DNA of 36,454 bases from Acidimicrobiaceae bacterium (GCA_003151555.1 PLXU01000067.1:1-36454), one strand, 5' to 3'; numbered from the stretch's first letter, positions 7,204 to 15,964 are shown. The notes: generated by a model from the letters alone, not told the origin. Program-made: numbers and translations.

Positions 7204-8724
7204 CTACGCGCGCAACTGTCCGTCCACTCGACGAACGATACCCAACGGGTTGTCCTCCTTGATCGACTCCGGCAGCCACGCGTCCGGCACCGACTGGTAC
7301 GAGACGGGACGCAGCCACCTGCGCATCGAGTTGGCTCCCACTGACGTATGCAGCGCCGACGTGGTGGCCGGATGTGGGCCGCCGTGGTGCATGGACCACG
7401 ACACCCCGACGCCCGTGGGATAGCCATTGATGATCACCCGACCGGCGAGCTGACGTCCTAAATCAATGAGTACCGGTCCCCAGTCATCGTCGCTTTCGGC
7501 GTGCACGGTGAACGTCAGGGCCGGCTCGAGGTCGCTCAATGCCTCCAGGAGTCGCTCGCGTTGCGCGTAGCGCACGACGATCGCCACCGCGCCGAAGCAT
7601 TCGGTGTCCAGGATCGAGGCGTCCGGGCCGCTCAGGGTGTCGAGCGCAATTTCGACCAGCACGGCGCCCGCGCCCGAGGGCCCCGAGCCGCTCGAACTCC
7701 TCGCCAGCACTTCGACACCTTGGGTGTCGAGCAGCGCCGCCACGCCAGCGTCGTAGTGCTCACGAATCGCGCTACTCAGCATGGTGGCCCCGGCGCTCGC
7801 ACTCATGGCCTCGCGCGCCGCGCTCACCACTTCGTCGCCGTCTCGCCCACTCGGCACGAAGAGCAGGCCCGGCTTCGTACAGAACTGTCCCGCCCCGAGC
7901 GTCACGGAGGCCACCATGGCCGCGCCAATCTCACTGGCCCGGGCGCCGGCCGCGCGCGGCGTGATCACCAGCGCGTTCACACTACCGAGTTCACCGTAAA
8001 AGGGAATAGGAACGGCCCGCGCCTGCGCCCGGTCAAAGAGGAAGCGACCAGCGCGGTACGAGCCGGTGAATCCCACGGCGCGCACGTTGACGTCGTCCAC
8101 CAGCGACACGCCCGCCGCCACGCCGAACACGCACTGGAGCAGATCGACCGGTGCATCAACTTGGCTCGCGGCACGCTCGAGGGCGCGTACGCAGAGTCGC
8201 GACGTGTTCGGATGGGCGGGATGGGCCTTGACGATCACGGAGCATCCGGCCGCCAACGCCGACGCCGTGTCGCCGCCGGGCACCGAAAAAGCCAGCGGGA
8301 AGTTCGACGCGCCAAAGACTGCCACCGGTCCGAGTGGCTCGAGTTGACGGCGCAGGTCGGGCAGCGGTCCCATGGGCGTGTCGGTGGCGTGATCAACGCT
8401 GGCCTCTAAAAAACCACCATCGCGTACCACCGAGGCGAAAAACCGGAACTGGAACGACGTGCGGCGCAGCTCGCCCGTCAATCGTCCCTCACCGAGTCCC
8501 GTTTCCTCGTTGGCGGCGGCGATGATCGCCGCGCCGTCGTCGTCCAGCGCCTGGGCCATGGCTTCGAGCAGGCCTGCGCGCCACTCGAGCGAGCGGGTCG
8601 CGAACGTCGTGGCGGCGCCCAGTGATCGTCGGCCCATCTGCACCACCTCTTCGACGCTCGTCTCGTGAATGCCGAGCGGCGTCGCCACGCCGGTGACGGG
8701 ATTCGTGCTGAAGACCTCACTCAC
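7204..8724 (-). CDS. aldehyde dehydrogenase, alpha-ketoglutarate semialdehyde dehydrogenase type
   Basis: 506 aa. An upstream in-frame ATG at 8823 would overlap the ABC ATPase gene; the GTG at 8724 has a good ribosome site (AAGGGGA, 6 nt) and begins VSEVFSTNPVTG, so it is preferred. Motifs: FGASNFPLAFSVPGGDTASA with the active-site Asn141, Lys166 in VIVKAHPAHP, general base Glu245 in FYGELGS, and nucleophile Cys282 in GAGQFCTKPG. The N-F-P-L-A-F / G-G-D-T-A-S-A-L signature is typical of 2,5-dioxovalerate dehydrogenases that oxidise alpha-ketoglutarate semialdehyde to 2-oxoglutarate with NAD(P)+. This is the step after the neighbouring DHDPS-family enzyme, in oxidative pentose, hexarate or hydroxyproline breakdown. 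Confidence 0.87.
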   Translation of the reverse strand: MSEVFSTNPVTGVATPLGIHETSVEEVVQMGRRSLGAATTFATRSLEWRAGLLEAMAQALDDDGAAIIAAANEETGLGEGRLTGELRRTSFQFRFFASVVRDGGFLEASVDHATDTPMGPLPDLRRQLEPLGPVAVFGASNFPLAFSVPGGDTASALAAGCSVIVKAHPAHPNTSRLCVRALERAASQVDAPVDLLQCVFGVAAGVSLVDDVNVRAVGFTGSYRAGRFLFDRAQARAVPIPFYGELGSVNALVITPRAAGARASEIGAAMVASVTLGAGQFCTKPGLLFVPSGRDGDEVVSAAREAMSASAGATMLSSAIREHYDAGVAALLDTQGVEVLARSSSGSGPSGAGAVLVEIALDTLSGPDASILDTECFGAVAIVVRYAQRERLLEALSDLEPALTFTVHAESDDDWGPVLIDLGRQLAGRVIINGYPTGVGVSWSMHHGGPHPATTSALHTSVGANSMRRWLRPVSYQSVPDAWLPESIKEDNPLGIVRRVDGQLRA

Positions 8725-8788
8725 GCCGGTCCCCTTCGTCGTGCGCGGAGCGCGAAACCAGTCGGCGTCCGGGGTCGTTGGGCTGTAC

Positions 8789-9964
8789 TCACGAGGTGAG
8801 GACGCGAAGGGAGCGCCCGCCATTGGGATCGAAAAAATGAAGGTTGTCGGTAGTGAGACCGAGAGTGATCAAACTGCCCTCCACGACGTCGGTGCGCGCA
8901 CTGAGGCGAGCGACCACGCGCGAACGCTTGCGAACCGTTTCGGCGTCGCTCGTGGGCAGGGCATCGAGCACCACGTCGGTGTTCGACGTGATGGCCAGGT
9001 ACGCCAGTATCTCGGAACCGAGTGCCTCGCGCAGGTCGACCCGGGCCCTAAGGAGATCGTCGGTCGTCGAATTGTCAGCCACCAGGTCCTCGGGGCGAAA
9101 GCCCAATACCACCTGACGTCCGATCCACTGTGCCAGGGCGTGGGTGCTCCGGTACTGCTCGGGGATGAGCAGCGACTGGTCGCCGAAGTGGGCTCTCGTG
9201 ACGCCTTGGCCTTCGTCCAGGTTGGCCAGGATCAGGTTCATCGGGGGCGAACCAATGAAGCCGGCCACGAACTCGTTGGCGGGGAAGTCGTAGAGGTCCT
9301 GGGGGGTGTCGACCTGCTGGAGCAGTCCCCCGCGCAACACGGCCACGCGGTCGCCCATCGTCATTGCTTCGGTCTGATCGTGGGTCACGTAGACCGTCGC
9401 CACGCCCAGCAATCGCTGAATTCGCGCGATCTCGGTGCGCATCTCGACGCGCAACTGCGCATCGAGATTCGAGAGCGGCTCGTCCATCAAAAAGGCCTGG
9501 GGCTCACGCACGATGGCCCGGCCCATGGCGACGCGTTGACGCTGGCCGCCCGAGAGCGCCTTGGGACGGCGGTCCAGATACTCATCGAGGCGCAGTATGC
9601 GCGCGGCCTCACCCACGCGCTGGGCAATCTCCGCCTTCGCCACGCCGCGAATCTTGAGGGCGAAACCCATGTTCTGCGCGACCGTCATCTGGGGATAGAG
9701 AGCGTAGTTCTGAAAGACCATGGCGATGTCGCGGTCCTTGGGCAACACGTTGTTCATCACCGTGCCGCCGATCGCGATCGTGCCGTCGGAGATCTCCTCG
9801 AGGCCCGCCACCATGCGCAGCGCCGTCGTCTTGCCGCAGCCCGACGGTCCCACCAGCACCATGAACTCACCGTCGGCGACGCTGAGCGAGAGGTCGTTGA
9901 CGGCGGGCACCCCGTTGGCGCCCGGATAAATCTTGGTGACTCGCTCAAAGACGACGTCGGCCAC
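8789..9964 (-). CDS. CUT1 sugar ABC transporter ATPase (MsmK/UgpC-like)
   Basis: 391 aa from GTG 9964, after a GGGGAAAGG ribosome site; an upstream in-frame GTG (9985) would place this site inside the gene. Begins VADVVFERVTKIYPGANG. Walker A is GPSGCGKTT, the Q-loop is MVFQNYALYP, the ABC signature is LSGGQRQRVAMGRA and Walker B is FLMDEPLSNLDA; the switch histidine is in VTHDQTEAMTMGDR. The C-terminal about 140 residues form the TOBE/OB domain that binds regulators in the MalK/UgpC group. It energises the two permeases encoded just upstream. Dedicated ATPases in CUT1 operons normally serve their own importer, but MsmK-type ATPases can serve several. Confidence 0.93.
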   Translation of the reverse strand: MADVVFERVTKIYPGANGVPAVNDLSLSVADGEFMVLVGPSGCGKTTALRMVAGLEEISDGTIAIGGTVMNNVLPKDRDIAMVFQNYALYPQMTVAQNMGFALKIRGVAKAEIAQRVGEAARILRLDEYLDRRPKALSGGQRQRVAMGRAIVREPQAFLMDEPLSNLDAQLRVEMRTEIARIQRLLGVATVYVTHDQTEAMTMGDRVAVLRGGLLQQVDTPQDLYDFPANEFVAGFIGSPPMNLILANLDEGQGVTRAHFGDQSLLIPEQYRSTHALAQWIGRQVVLGFRPEDLVADNSTTDDLLRARVDLREALGSEILAYLAITSNTDVVLDALPTSDAETVRKRSRVVARLSARTDVVEGSLITLGLTTDNLHFFDPNGGRSLRVLTS

Positions 9965-10015
9965 GACACATACCTTTCCCCGCACTCAACGTGGCGGTGG
10001 CGCCAGGATAAACCT

Positions 10016-10885
10016 TCATCGGTCGATCCCCATGGTGAGACCCTGGATGAGGAAGCGCTGGAAGCCCAAGTAGACCAGCATCGCCGGCAGCGCCGACACC
10101 AATGATCCGGCCAACAACTCGGGGATCGAAGTGGTTCGTCCCGCCGCCAACGCCGCCAGTCCCACGGTGATGGGCCGCTGGCTGGGGTTCTGCAGGAAGA
10201 GCAGGCCCACCAGCAGGTCGTCCCAAATTTGAATGAACTGCAGCACCGTCACCGTCGCGATCGCCGGCAGGGCCATCGGCAGGATGAGACGGGTGAGCAC
10301 GCCGGTGTAGCCCAGTCCGTCGACGATGCCCGCTTCAATGAGCTCGTCGGGGATGCGACGAAAGTACGTCGTAAAGAGAAAAATGGAAAAGGGCGTGCCG
10401 AGCGCCGCGTAGACAATGACGGCGCCGAAGTAACTGGTCGTCAGTCCCAGCTTGGCCATGTTGACGAATTCGGGCATGAGTATTGCCTGCAACGGGACCA
10501 TCATGGCGCTCACCACGGTCAAGAACACCACGTTCGAGCCACGAAACTGGAGCTTGGCGAAGGCGAAGCCGGCGGCCCCGCCCACGACGAGCACGATGAA
10601 GATCGAGGCCGAACAGATGATGGTCGAGTTGAGCAACTCCTGATAGATCGGCAAGGTCTGATTGAGATCCTTCCAACTCTGCAGCGATGAACCACGGCCG
10701 ATCAGGTACTGGCTCTCGGTCTTAAAGCTGGTGACCAGCATCACCACGAACGGGTACAGCATCACGCCGGCGACCAGGATCATGACCACGAGCAGTACGG
10801 CGCGCGCGACGCGCCGGCGAATCTGACGCGGCGTCAGTTTGGGCGGCGTGGCGACGTGCGCCGGCGTGACGAGCGCGGTGCTCAT
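10016..10885 (-). CDS. CUT1 ABC transporter permease (MalG-type)
   Basis: 289 aa. The ATG at 10885 shares one base with the stop codon of the preceding permease (TGATG), so the two are translationally coupled; a longer open frame reaching 11167 merely reads through the upstream gene in another frame. Six hydrophobic segments begin at VLLVVMILVAGVMLYPFVVM. The cytoplasmic EAA-like loop is EAGIVDGLGYTGVLTRLILP, and the protein ends in the MalG-like LVYLGFQRFLIQGLTMGIDR. It pairs with the other permease to form the channel. The ATPase gene follows after a 51-bp gap. Confidence 0.92.
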   Translation of the reverse strand: MSTALVTPAHVATPPKLTPRQIRRRVARAVLLVVMILVAGVMLYPFVVMLVTSFKTESQYLIGRGSSLQSWKDLNQTLPIYQELLNSTIICSASIFIVLVVGGAAGFAFAKLQFRGSNVVFLTVVSAMMVPLQAILMPEFVNMAKLGLTTSYFGAVIVYAALGTPFSIFLFTTYFRRIPDELIEAGIVDGLGYTGVLTRLILPMALPAIATVTVLQFIQIWDDLLVGLLFLQNPSQRPITVGLAALAAGRTTSIPELLAGSLVSALPAMLVYLGFQRFLIQGLTMGIDR

Positions 10886-11826
10886 CAGTCCTTCGCCCCT
10901 AGCAGGCGCAGTTGAAAGACGCCCACCACGCACATGATGATGAAGAGAATCAAGCCGTAGAGGGCGGCTGTGCCGAACTGGGCCTGGGCGAAACCGGTCT
11001 GGTAGACCAGAAACTCCATTGTCGTGGTGGAGTAGCCCGGACCGCCGCCGGTCATGACAAATATCAGGCTGAAGAGCGCGGAGAAGGCCGAGATGATCGT
11101 GATCACGAAGGCCAGCTGGATGAACCGGGTGAGGTGGGGAATCGTGATGTGGCGAAAGATCTTCCACGAGCTGGCGCCGTCTATGCGCGCGGCCTCTTCC
11201 TGACTGGGGTCGAGGGTGGCCAGCCCGGTGAGAAAGAGCATCGTGTTGGTGCCGATCATGGAGAAGATGAACGTCACGCCGAGCGCGATGAGGGCCGTCG
11301 ACTCATTGCCGAGCAGATTGGTGTGCGAATGAGAAAAGCCCAGCCAGTCGAGCATCGAGTTGAGGGTTCCCGAGTAGGCGAAGAAGTGCTCGGCCACGAG
11401 ACCAATCACGACCCACGAAATTGCCGTGGGCAAAAAATAGATCGAGCGGAAAATCTTCCAGCCGGCCACCTTTTGGTGCAGCAGCACCGCGATGCACAGC
11501 GGAATGCCCAGCGCGAAGGGCACCGACAGCAAGAGCAACGCGTTGTTTTCCAGCACTCGCCACATCGTCGGATTGTGGAAGGCCTGGGTCCACGCCGACG
11601 GACCTATCCAGGTCGTCGTCACACCGTTCCACTCGGTCATGGAGTAGTACACCGCTTGGCCAATGGGAACAACGATCAGCAAGGTGATGAGCACCAGGGC
11701 GGGCAACGTCAAGACGAGGCCCATGCGCCGGCGACGGCGGGTCAACAGCGACGTCGAGTACGTGGGGCGAAAGCGTGACCCGGCGCGTCTCGGTGTGCGT
11801 CGTAGGTCCAGCGCCGATATCGCCAT
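10885..11826 (-). CDS. CUT1 ABC transporter permease (MalF/UgpA-type)
   Basis: 313 aa from ATG 11826, with AAGGGGC upstream. After a basic N-terminus (RRRRRMG-like), it has six membrane segments from LTLPALVLITLLIVVPIGQA onward, and the EAA loop EEAARIDGASSWKIFRHITI that docks on the ATPase. The length and topology fit the UgpA/MalF-like sugar permeases. The gene follows the binding-protein gene after an 80-bp gap that holds a long hairpin, so its expression may be lower than that of the binding protein. Confidence 0.92.
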   Translation of the reverse strand: MAISALDLRRTPRRAGSRFRPTYSTSLLTRRRRRMGLVLTLPALVLITLLIVVPIGQAVYYSMTEWNGVTTTWIGPSAWTQAFHNPTMWRVLENNALLLLSVPFALGIPLCIAVLLHQKVAGWKIFRSIYFLPTAISWVVIGLVAEHFFAYSGTLNSMLDWLGFSHSHTNLLGNESTALIALGVTFIFSMIGTNTMLFLTGLATLDPSQEEAARIDGASSWKIFRHITIPHLTRFIQLAFVITIISAFSALFSLIFVMTGGGPGYSTTTMEFLVYQTGFAQAQFGTAALYGLILFIIMCVVGVFQLRLLGAKD

Positions 11827-11851
11827 TAAACCGTTGCCCCTTGCTGGCTAG

Positions 11852-11894
11852 ACACGCCTGGCCCGGTGCTGTGAGTGCACCAGGCCAGGCGTGT
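11852..11894 (-). promoter_or_regulatory. long intercistronic hairpin between binding-protein and permease genes
   Basis: ACACGCCTGGCC and GGCCAGGCGTGT pair perfectly (12 bp), then one C/A mismatch, then GGTGC/GCACC (5 bp) close a 7-nt loop TGTGAGT: an 18-position stem. It begins 11 nt past the binding-protein stop on the transcribed strand. No U-tract follows, so it is more likely a 3'-end stabilising or processing hairpin than an efficient intrinsic terminator. Hairpins in this position (as between malE and malF) let the binding protein be made in excess over the permeases. Confidence 0.8.
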
Positions 11895-11905
11895 GATGTT
11901 GTTAT

Positions 11906-13210
11906 CTATCCGGCGTACGCCTTGCCACGTTGGCTGGCCGGCAACTGTTGCCACGTCTGCTGCATCTTTTGCAGGGCCGCCGAAGGCGTTGTCTGATTTG
12001 CCAGTACGGTCGTCAGCTCGCTGCTACCGGCATTGACGACGTTGCCCTGGGTGACGTTGTCCAACATTGGATACACCGTGAGGTGCTGTTGGGTCACGAA
12101 GTTCAACATCTGCTGGTTGACCGGGTTGGTGGTCGTCGTACCCTGCAGGTCGGGAATGAGGCCGGCCTTGTTGATAATCGCCGCCGCCGCCGGGGTCGTC
12201 ATGAACGTCTCGAACTTGTAGTCGTCCGCTAAGTGCTTGGAGTAGTTCATGACGCTGATGCCGTCACCGGGGAAGTCGACCACGCCCTTGATGGGCTTGG
12301 CCGAGAAAGGTGGCACGAAGGCCGCTACCTTCGATCCCATGGCCGCGGTGTACGTCGCCGTGTCCCAGGTGCCGTCCATGATCATGGCCGCCTTGCCCTT
12401 TTCGAACTGCTGGATGTTGGTGGTGTTGGTCAGCACGTCGGGGTTGGTGCAACCCATGGTCTTGAGCTTCTGCCACGCCGCCAGCGACGCTTCGGTGGTC
12501 TTGGACGTCCAGGGGATCGAGCCGTTGTAGAGGCTCTTCCACTGGGCCACCGAGTAGTCACCAATCATCATGTAGCTGAGGTCGTACCAGGGGTAAAACT
12601 CGGCGCCCAGGGCTTGGCCGCCGTTGCCGTAGGAGAAGGGCGTGACGCCGATCTTCTTCAGCTTGGTGCAGGCAGCGTACAACTGCGTCCAGTCGGTGGG
12701 CACCGACGTGACACCGGCCCGGGCAAAGAGCGCCTTGTTGTAGAAGCCAATGTAGAACTGGGTCTCCAACGGCATTACCAACGGGTCCGACGTACCGGTC
12801 ATGCCCGGCGTCATCCACTGCAGTCCCTCCATCTTGCTCAGGGCCGTGGCCGACACGTGACCCTTGAGGGGCTGAATCATGCCCGAGTACTGCAAGGCGT
12901 ACAGGCCCGTCCACATGACCGCCAGGTCCGGCCCGCTCTTGGACACGTCCGCCGACTGCAGCAGCGGGAAGTAGTTGTCCGCCGGCTCCGACACCACGTT
13001 GACGGCGATGTTCGGATTCTGCACCGTGAATGCCTTGGCAATGGCTTTGATCGCCACGGCGTTCGACTCCGTGCCATAGTTCTCCCACAGCGTTAACGTC
13101 ACCTTGCTCGACGACGCGCCAGCCAACATCGGAACAGCGACAAGAACACTGCTAGCTATTAGCGCGGCGGCGAGAAACTTCGCTGGGTTTCTCCTCCAAT
13201 TTTTTCTCAC
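11906..13210 (-). CDS. extracellular solute-binding protein of CUT1 sugar ABC transporter
   Basis: 434 aa from GTG 13210, with AAGGGGA about 7 nt upstream. The N-terminus is a Sec-type signal (MRKNWRRNPAKF, then a hydrophobic core, then MLAGASSSK). No lipobox cysteine is present, unusual for a Gram-positive binding protein. The mature part follows the family-1 solute-binding fold: VTLTLWENYGTES at the start, NPNIAVNVVSEPADNYFP, the hinge region GFYNKALFARAGVTSVPTDW, and FEKGKAAMIMDGTWDTATY. Aromatic residues in YPWYDLSYMM could stack on a sugar ring. It feeds ligand to the two permeases; the substrate is presumably the sugar or oligosaccharide broken down by the cluster. Confidence 0.93.
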   Translation of the reverse strand: MRKNWRRNPAKFLAAALIASSVLVAVPMLAGASSSKVTLTLWENYGTESNAVAIKAIAKAFTVQNPNIAVNVVSEPADNYFPLLQSADVSKSGPDLAVMWTGLYALQYSGMIQPLKGHVSATALSKMEGLQWMTPGMTGTSDPLVMPLETQFYIGFYNKALFARAGVTSVPTDWTQLYAACTKLKKIGVTPFSYGNGGQALGAEFYPWYDLSYMMIGDYSVAQWKSLYNGSIPWTSKTTEASLAAWQKLKTMGCTNPDVLTNTTNIQQFEKGKAAMIMDGTWDTATYTAAMGSKVAAFVPPFSAKPIKGVVDFPGDGISVMNYSKHLADDYKFETFMTTPAAAAIINKAGLIPDLQGTTTTNPVNQQMLNFVTQQHLTVYPMLDNVTQGNVVNAGSSELTTVLANQTTPSAALQKMQQTWQQLPASQRGKAYAG

Positions 13211-13236
13211 ATCAGTCCCCTTATACCCTTCAATTC

Positions 13237-13259
13237 ACGACAGCCGCTCTGGCCGCCGT
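13237..13259 (-). promoter_or_regulatory. leader hairpin upstream of the binding-protein gene
   Basis: On the transcribed strand ACGGCGGCC-AGAGC-GGCTGTCGT forms a 9-bp stem (two G-U pairs) with a 5-nt loop. It lies between the dehydratase stop (13283) and the binding-protein GTG (13210), about 26 nt before that start. With the hairpin after the gene it could make a processed, stable binding-protein transcript. Confidence 0.5.
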
Positions 13260-13282
13260 TCCTAGACCAACGTGTGCGTCGG

Positions 13283-14998
13283 TCAAGACCTTCCCACCAC
13301 GGGCTCTTCGAGCCGCGGCGTCACCCCTGGCGTACCCGCCAGAAAATCAAAGTCGCACCCGTCGGGTGCCTGCTGCACGTGCGCGAGGTACATGGCTTGA
13401 TAGCCGCGCGCGTCGCTTCGTTTCAAGTCGCTGCGCGCTCTTCGCCGATCAAGTTCAGGTCCGTCAACCTCGAGATCAATGGTCCCGGCGTCGGCGTCCA
13501 CACTGATCATGTCGCCCGACTCCACTAAACCAATCGCGCCGCCCACGGCCGCCTCGGGCGCCACGTGTAGAAAAACCGTGCCGAAACTAGTGCCGCTCAT
13601 GCGGGCATCGGTGACGCGCACCATGTCGTTGACGCCCGCGCGCAGCACGCTCTTGGGCAGCGACACCATTCCCCACTCGGGCATGCCCGGCCCGCCGACC
13701 GGACCGGCACCGGCGAGCACCAGCACCGACGTTGGATCGACGTCATCGTCCGACGACGTTGCCTCGGCCACGTCGACCGCGGATCGCATGACGAGCGCCG
13801 GACCTCGATGGCTCAGCAATTGAGTCGTCGCCGCGCAGCGCTTGATGAGGGCCCCGTCGGGGGCGAGGTTGCCGTAGACCACGCGAAACGCTCCGCCGGC
13901 GTCCAGCGGATCTTCGAGCGCGCGGATGACCTCACCGGTGTTCGCGGCGTTTCGGGCCCATTGGTCACACGTTCGTCCGTCGGCCATCACCACGTCTGGG
14001 TCGAGCCTGGCGCCCAACGCTCGCCACACGCTGGGCGTACCGCCAGCGCGGTCGAAGTCTTCCATCAGCCCGGAGCCGGTTGGTTCGATGTCCACGAGCA
14101 CCGGCGTCGACCGCCCGGCTCCGTCGACGTCCTTGAGTCCGAAGGTCACGCCCAGACGACGCGCGAGCGCCGTGAGATGGATGACGGCGTTGGTCGAGCC
14201 ACCAATCGCGCTCAGTACCTGGGCTGCGTTGACGAAGGCTTGGCGAGTGGCAACGCTCGCGGGCGTGACGTCGTCTCGCACCATGTTCACGATGCGAAGA
14301 CCCACCGCCCGGGCGTAGTCCAAGTGGCGAGCATCGCCGGCCGGCACTGACGTCGAACCGGGCCACGCGAATCCCAGCGTTTCGGCGAGCGCGCCCATCG
14401 TCGAGGCGGTTCCCATCGTGTTACAGGTACCGCGTCCCAGCGTCAGCGCAACTTCCAACTGGGCCCACTCCTCGTCGCTCAGCGTGCCAGCGCGACGAGA
14501 CTCCCACAGGCGCCACAGATCCGTGCCCGTCCCGATCCGTCTCCCCTGAAAATGGGCACTGGGCCGCGGCCCAGCCGTGACCAGCAGGGTGGGCAGGTTG
14601 GTGCTGATGGCGCCCATGAGGGCGGCCGGTACCGACTTATCGCAGGCCGCGAGGACGATCACGGCGTCCAGGGGCTGGCTGCGCAACGACTCTTCCACTT
14701 CCATCGCCACCAAGTTGCGGTACAACATGGCGGCCGGCTTCATGAGGTCCTCGCCCAGGGACATGACGGGGAATTCAACGGCCACGCCCCCGGCCTGGGC
14801 GACGCCGGCCTTGATCGAAGGGATCAAATCATTGAGCGGCTGATTACAGGGATTAAGGTCGCTGGCCGAATTGGCCAGGCCAATGACGGGCACACCGCCC
14901 TTGGCCGACACGCTTTGGCCCCCCATGGCCAGTGCGACGCGCGCGTCGAGGGCAACTTCGTCGTCGCCACTCAACCAAGCATCGCTGCGCAGCTTCAT
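13283..14998 (-). CDS. IlvD/Edd-family sugar-acid dehydratase (pentonate dehydratase-like)
   Basis: 571 aa, ATG 14998, overlapping the stop of the U32-like gene by 4 bp (ATGA). Three cysteines match the Fe-S ligands of the family: Cys51 (NPCNQ), Cys119 (ACDKS, with Lys121) and Cys192 (GTCNTMGTAST). The C-terminal domain has DARMSGTSFGT, with the serine proposed to act as base in [2Fe-2S] dehydratases, and ends in a region rich in LEVDGPELDRR as in arabonate/xylonate dehydratases. Dihydroxyacid dehydratase (IlvD) is possible, but the cluster of sugar transporter, keto-deoxy acid dehydratase and semialdehyde dehydrogenase points to an aldonate such as L-arabonate or D-xylonate, giving the 2-keto-3-deoxy acid. 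Confidence 0.88.
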   Translation of the reverse strand: MKLRSDAWLSGDDEVALDARVALAMGGQSVSAKGGVPVIGLANSASDLNPCNQPLNDLIPSIKAGVAQAGGVAVEFPVMSLGEDLMKPAAMLYRNLVAMEVEESLRSQPLDAVIVLAACDKSVPAALMGAISTNLPTLLVTAGPRPSAHFQGRRIGTGTDLWRLWESRRAGTLSDEEWAQLEVALTLGRGTCNTMGTASTMGALAETLGFAWPGSTSVPAGDARHLDYARAVGLRIVNMVRDDVTPASVATRQAFVNAAQVLSAIGGSTNAVIHLTALARRLGVTFGLKDVDGAGRSTPVLVDIEPTGSGLMEDFDRAGGTPSVWRALGARLDPDVVMADGRTCDQWARNAANTGEVIRALEDPLDAGGAFRVVYGNLAPDGALIKRCAATTQLLSHRGPALVMRSAVDVAEATSSDDDVDPTSVLVLAGAGPVGGPGMPEWGMVSLPKSVLRAGVNDMVRVTDARMSGTSFGTVFLHVAPEAAVGGAIGLVESGDMISVDADAGTIDLEVDGPELDRRRARSDLKRSDARGYQAMYLAHVQQAPDGCDFDFLAGTPGVTPRLEEPVVGRS

Positions 14999-15951
14999 CG
15001 CAGGGGAACCCCAAGGCCCTTCGCGCCGGCCAAGGACATGACGAGGTCACTTTCGCTGCGCTTGATCCATTCAATAGATATGGCGGCGCGACGCACTTTT
15101 TCGCGCACGTTCCCCACCACGTCTGAGGAGAGATGCTGTCCGGCCGGATACACGGCGCGAGCGTTACGAAGTCCGTACTTGGCGTAGACCGGCGCCGCGA
15201 CCAACACCGTTTCGACCACTTCGTGTCCGCGCACCATGCCGCCGAGAGAGTCGGGGGCCTCAAGATAGATATCGATGGGCGTCTCGGCGACCGCGCGCAC
15301 TTCGCACAGCTCCATCAACGTCATGTCGGAAGGGATATTGATCGTGCTGGCTCCGAGTTTGGCCAGCATTCGAAACGCGACGGGATTGGACGGCGCCAAT
15401 ACCGCCGACGCCTTCCAAACAATGTCGCTGGGCAACTGATTCGCCGCGACCAACTCACCGACGATTTCCAAGAGGCCCAAATCGGCGACCAAAAAACCAC
15501 GGATGCCTGATTCGAGGGCGCGGTGAATGTCTTCGAGGGCGTAACGAAGTTGGTGCAGGCCGCGAAGGTGACCCGACATCGATCGGCCCTCCGACGCGTG
15601 TACCGCGCCCCCGGTGCCGAACTCTTCGCGAGGGCCCACAAAAAGGCTTACTTCGATACCGCGGTCCGCGCCCATGGCGGCCATCTCACCCAACTCCTTT
15701 TCACTCAACAACATGGCGCCGCTGCCCTGGGAAACGCGATGCACGGTGACACCCAACCGGTCCGACTCTTCAATGACGGCCGCCATGGCGGAGGGATTTT
15801 CCACCGACGGTATTTCCACGCGCATCTGGGCACCATCGGGGAACCGAGCCACGCTCAAGGAGAGCTCCAACTTGTGAAAGCCGACCGTGTCGTCGAGCGC
15901 TCGATTGCCGGCTGGCGTCCCGGCGCCCCTGATCTCATTTTTGTTGCTCAT
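14995..15951 (-). CDS. peptidase U32-family-like TIM-barrel protein, function unknown
   Basis: 318 aa from ATG 15951 with a strong AGGGGG 4 nt upstream. The central part matches the U32 barrel: GIRGFLVADLGLLEIVGELV, then KASAVLAPSNPVAFRMLAKL, then GASTINIPSDMTLMELCEV. It lacks the U32 signature that normally follows (E-x-F-x-H-G-x(2)-C) and has too few cysteines for the Fe-S cluster of UbiU/UbiV/TrhP-type members. It sits in a tightly coupled run (13 bp after the M24-like gene, 4-bp overlap with the dehydratase), so it probably serves the same pathway. A role as an isomerase, lactonase or other barrel enzyme would be speculation. Confidence 0.75.
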   Translation of the reverse strand: MSNKNEIRGAGTPAGNRALDDTVGFHKLELSLSVARFPDGAQMRVEIPSVENPSAMAAVIEESDRLGVTVHRVSQGSGAMLLSEKELGEMAAMGADRGIEVSLFVGPREEFGTGGAVHASEGRSMSGHLRGLHQLRYALEDIHRALESGIRGFLVADLGLLEIVGELVAANQLPSDIVWKASAVLAPSNPVAFRMLAKLGASTINIPSDMTLMELCEVRAVAETPIDIYLEAPDSLGGMVRGHEVVETVLVAAPVYAKYGLRNARAVYPAGQHLSSDVVGNVREKVRRAAISIEWIKRSESDLVMSLAGAKGLGVPLR

Positions 15952-15964
15952 GATCCCCCTTTGA

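Noticed and set aside
8669-10105. Long plus-strand open frame (478 codons) opposite the ABC ATPase
   Set aside because: His/Arg/Asp-rich antisense product of a GC-rich gene; the minus strand encodes a textbook ABC ATPase here.
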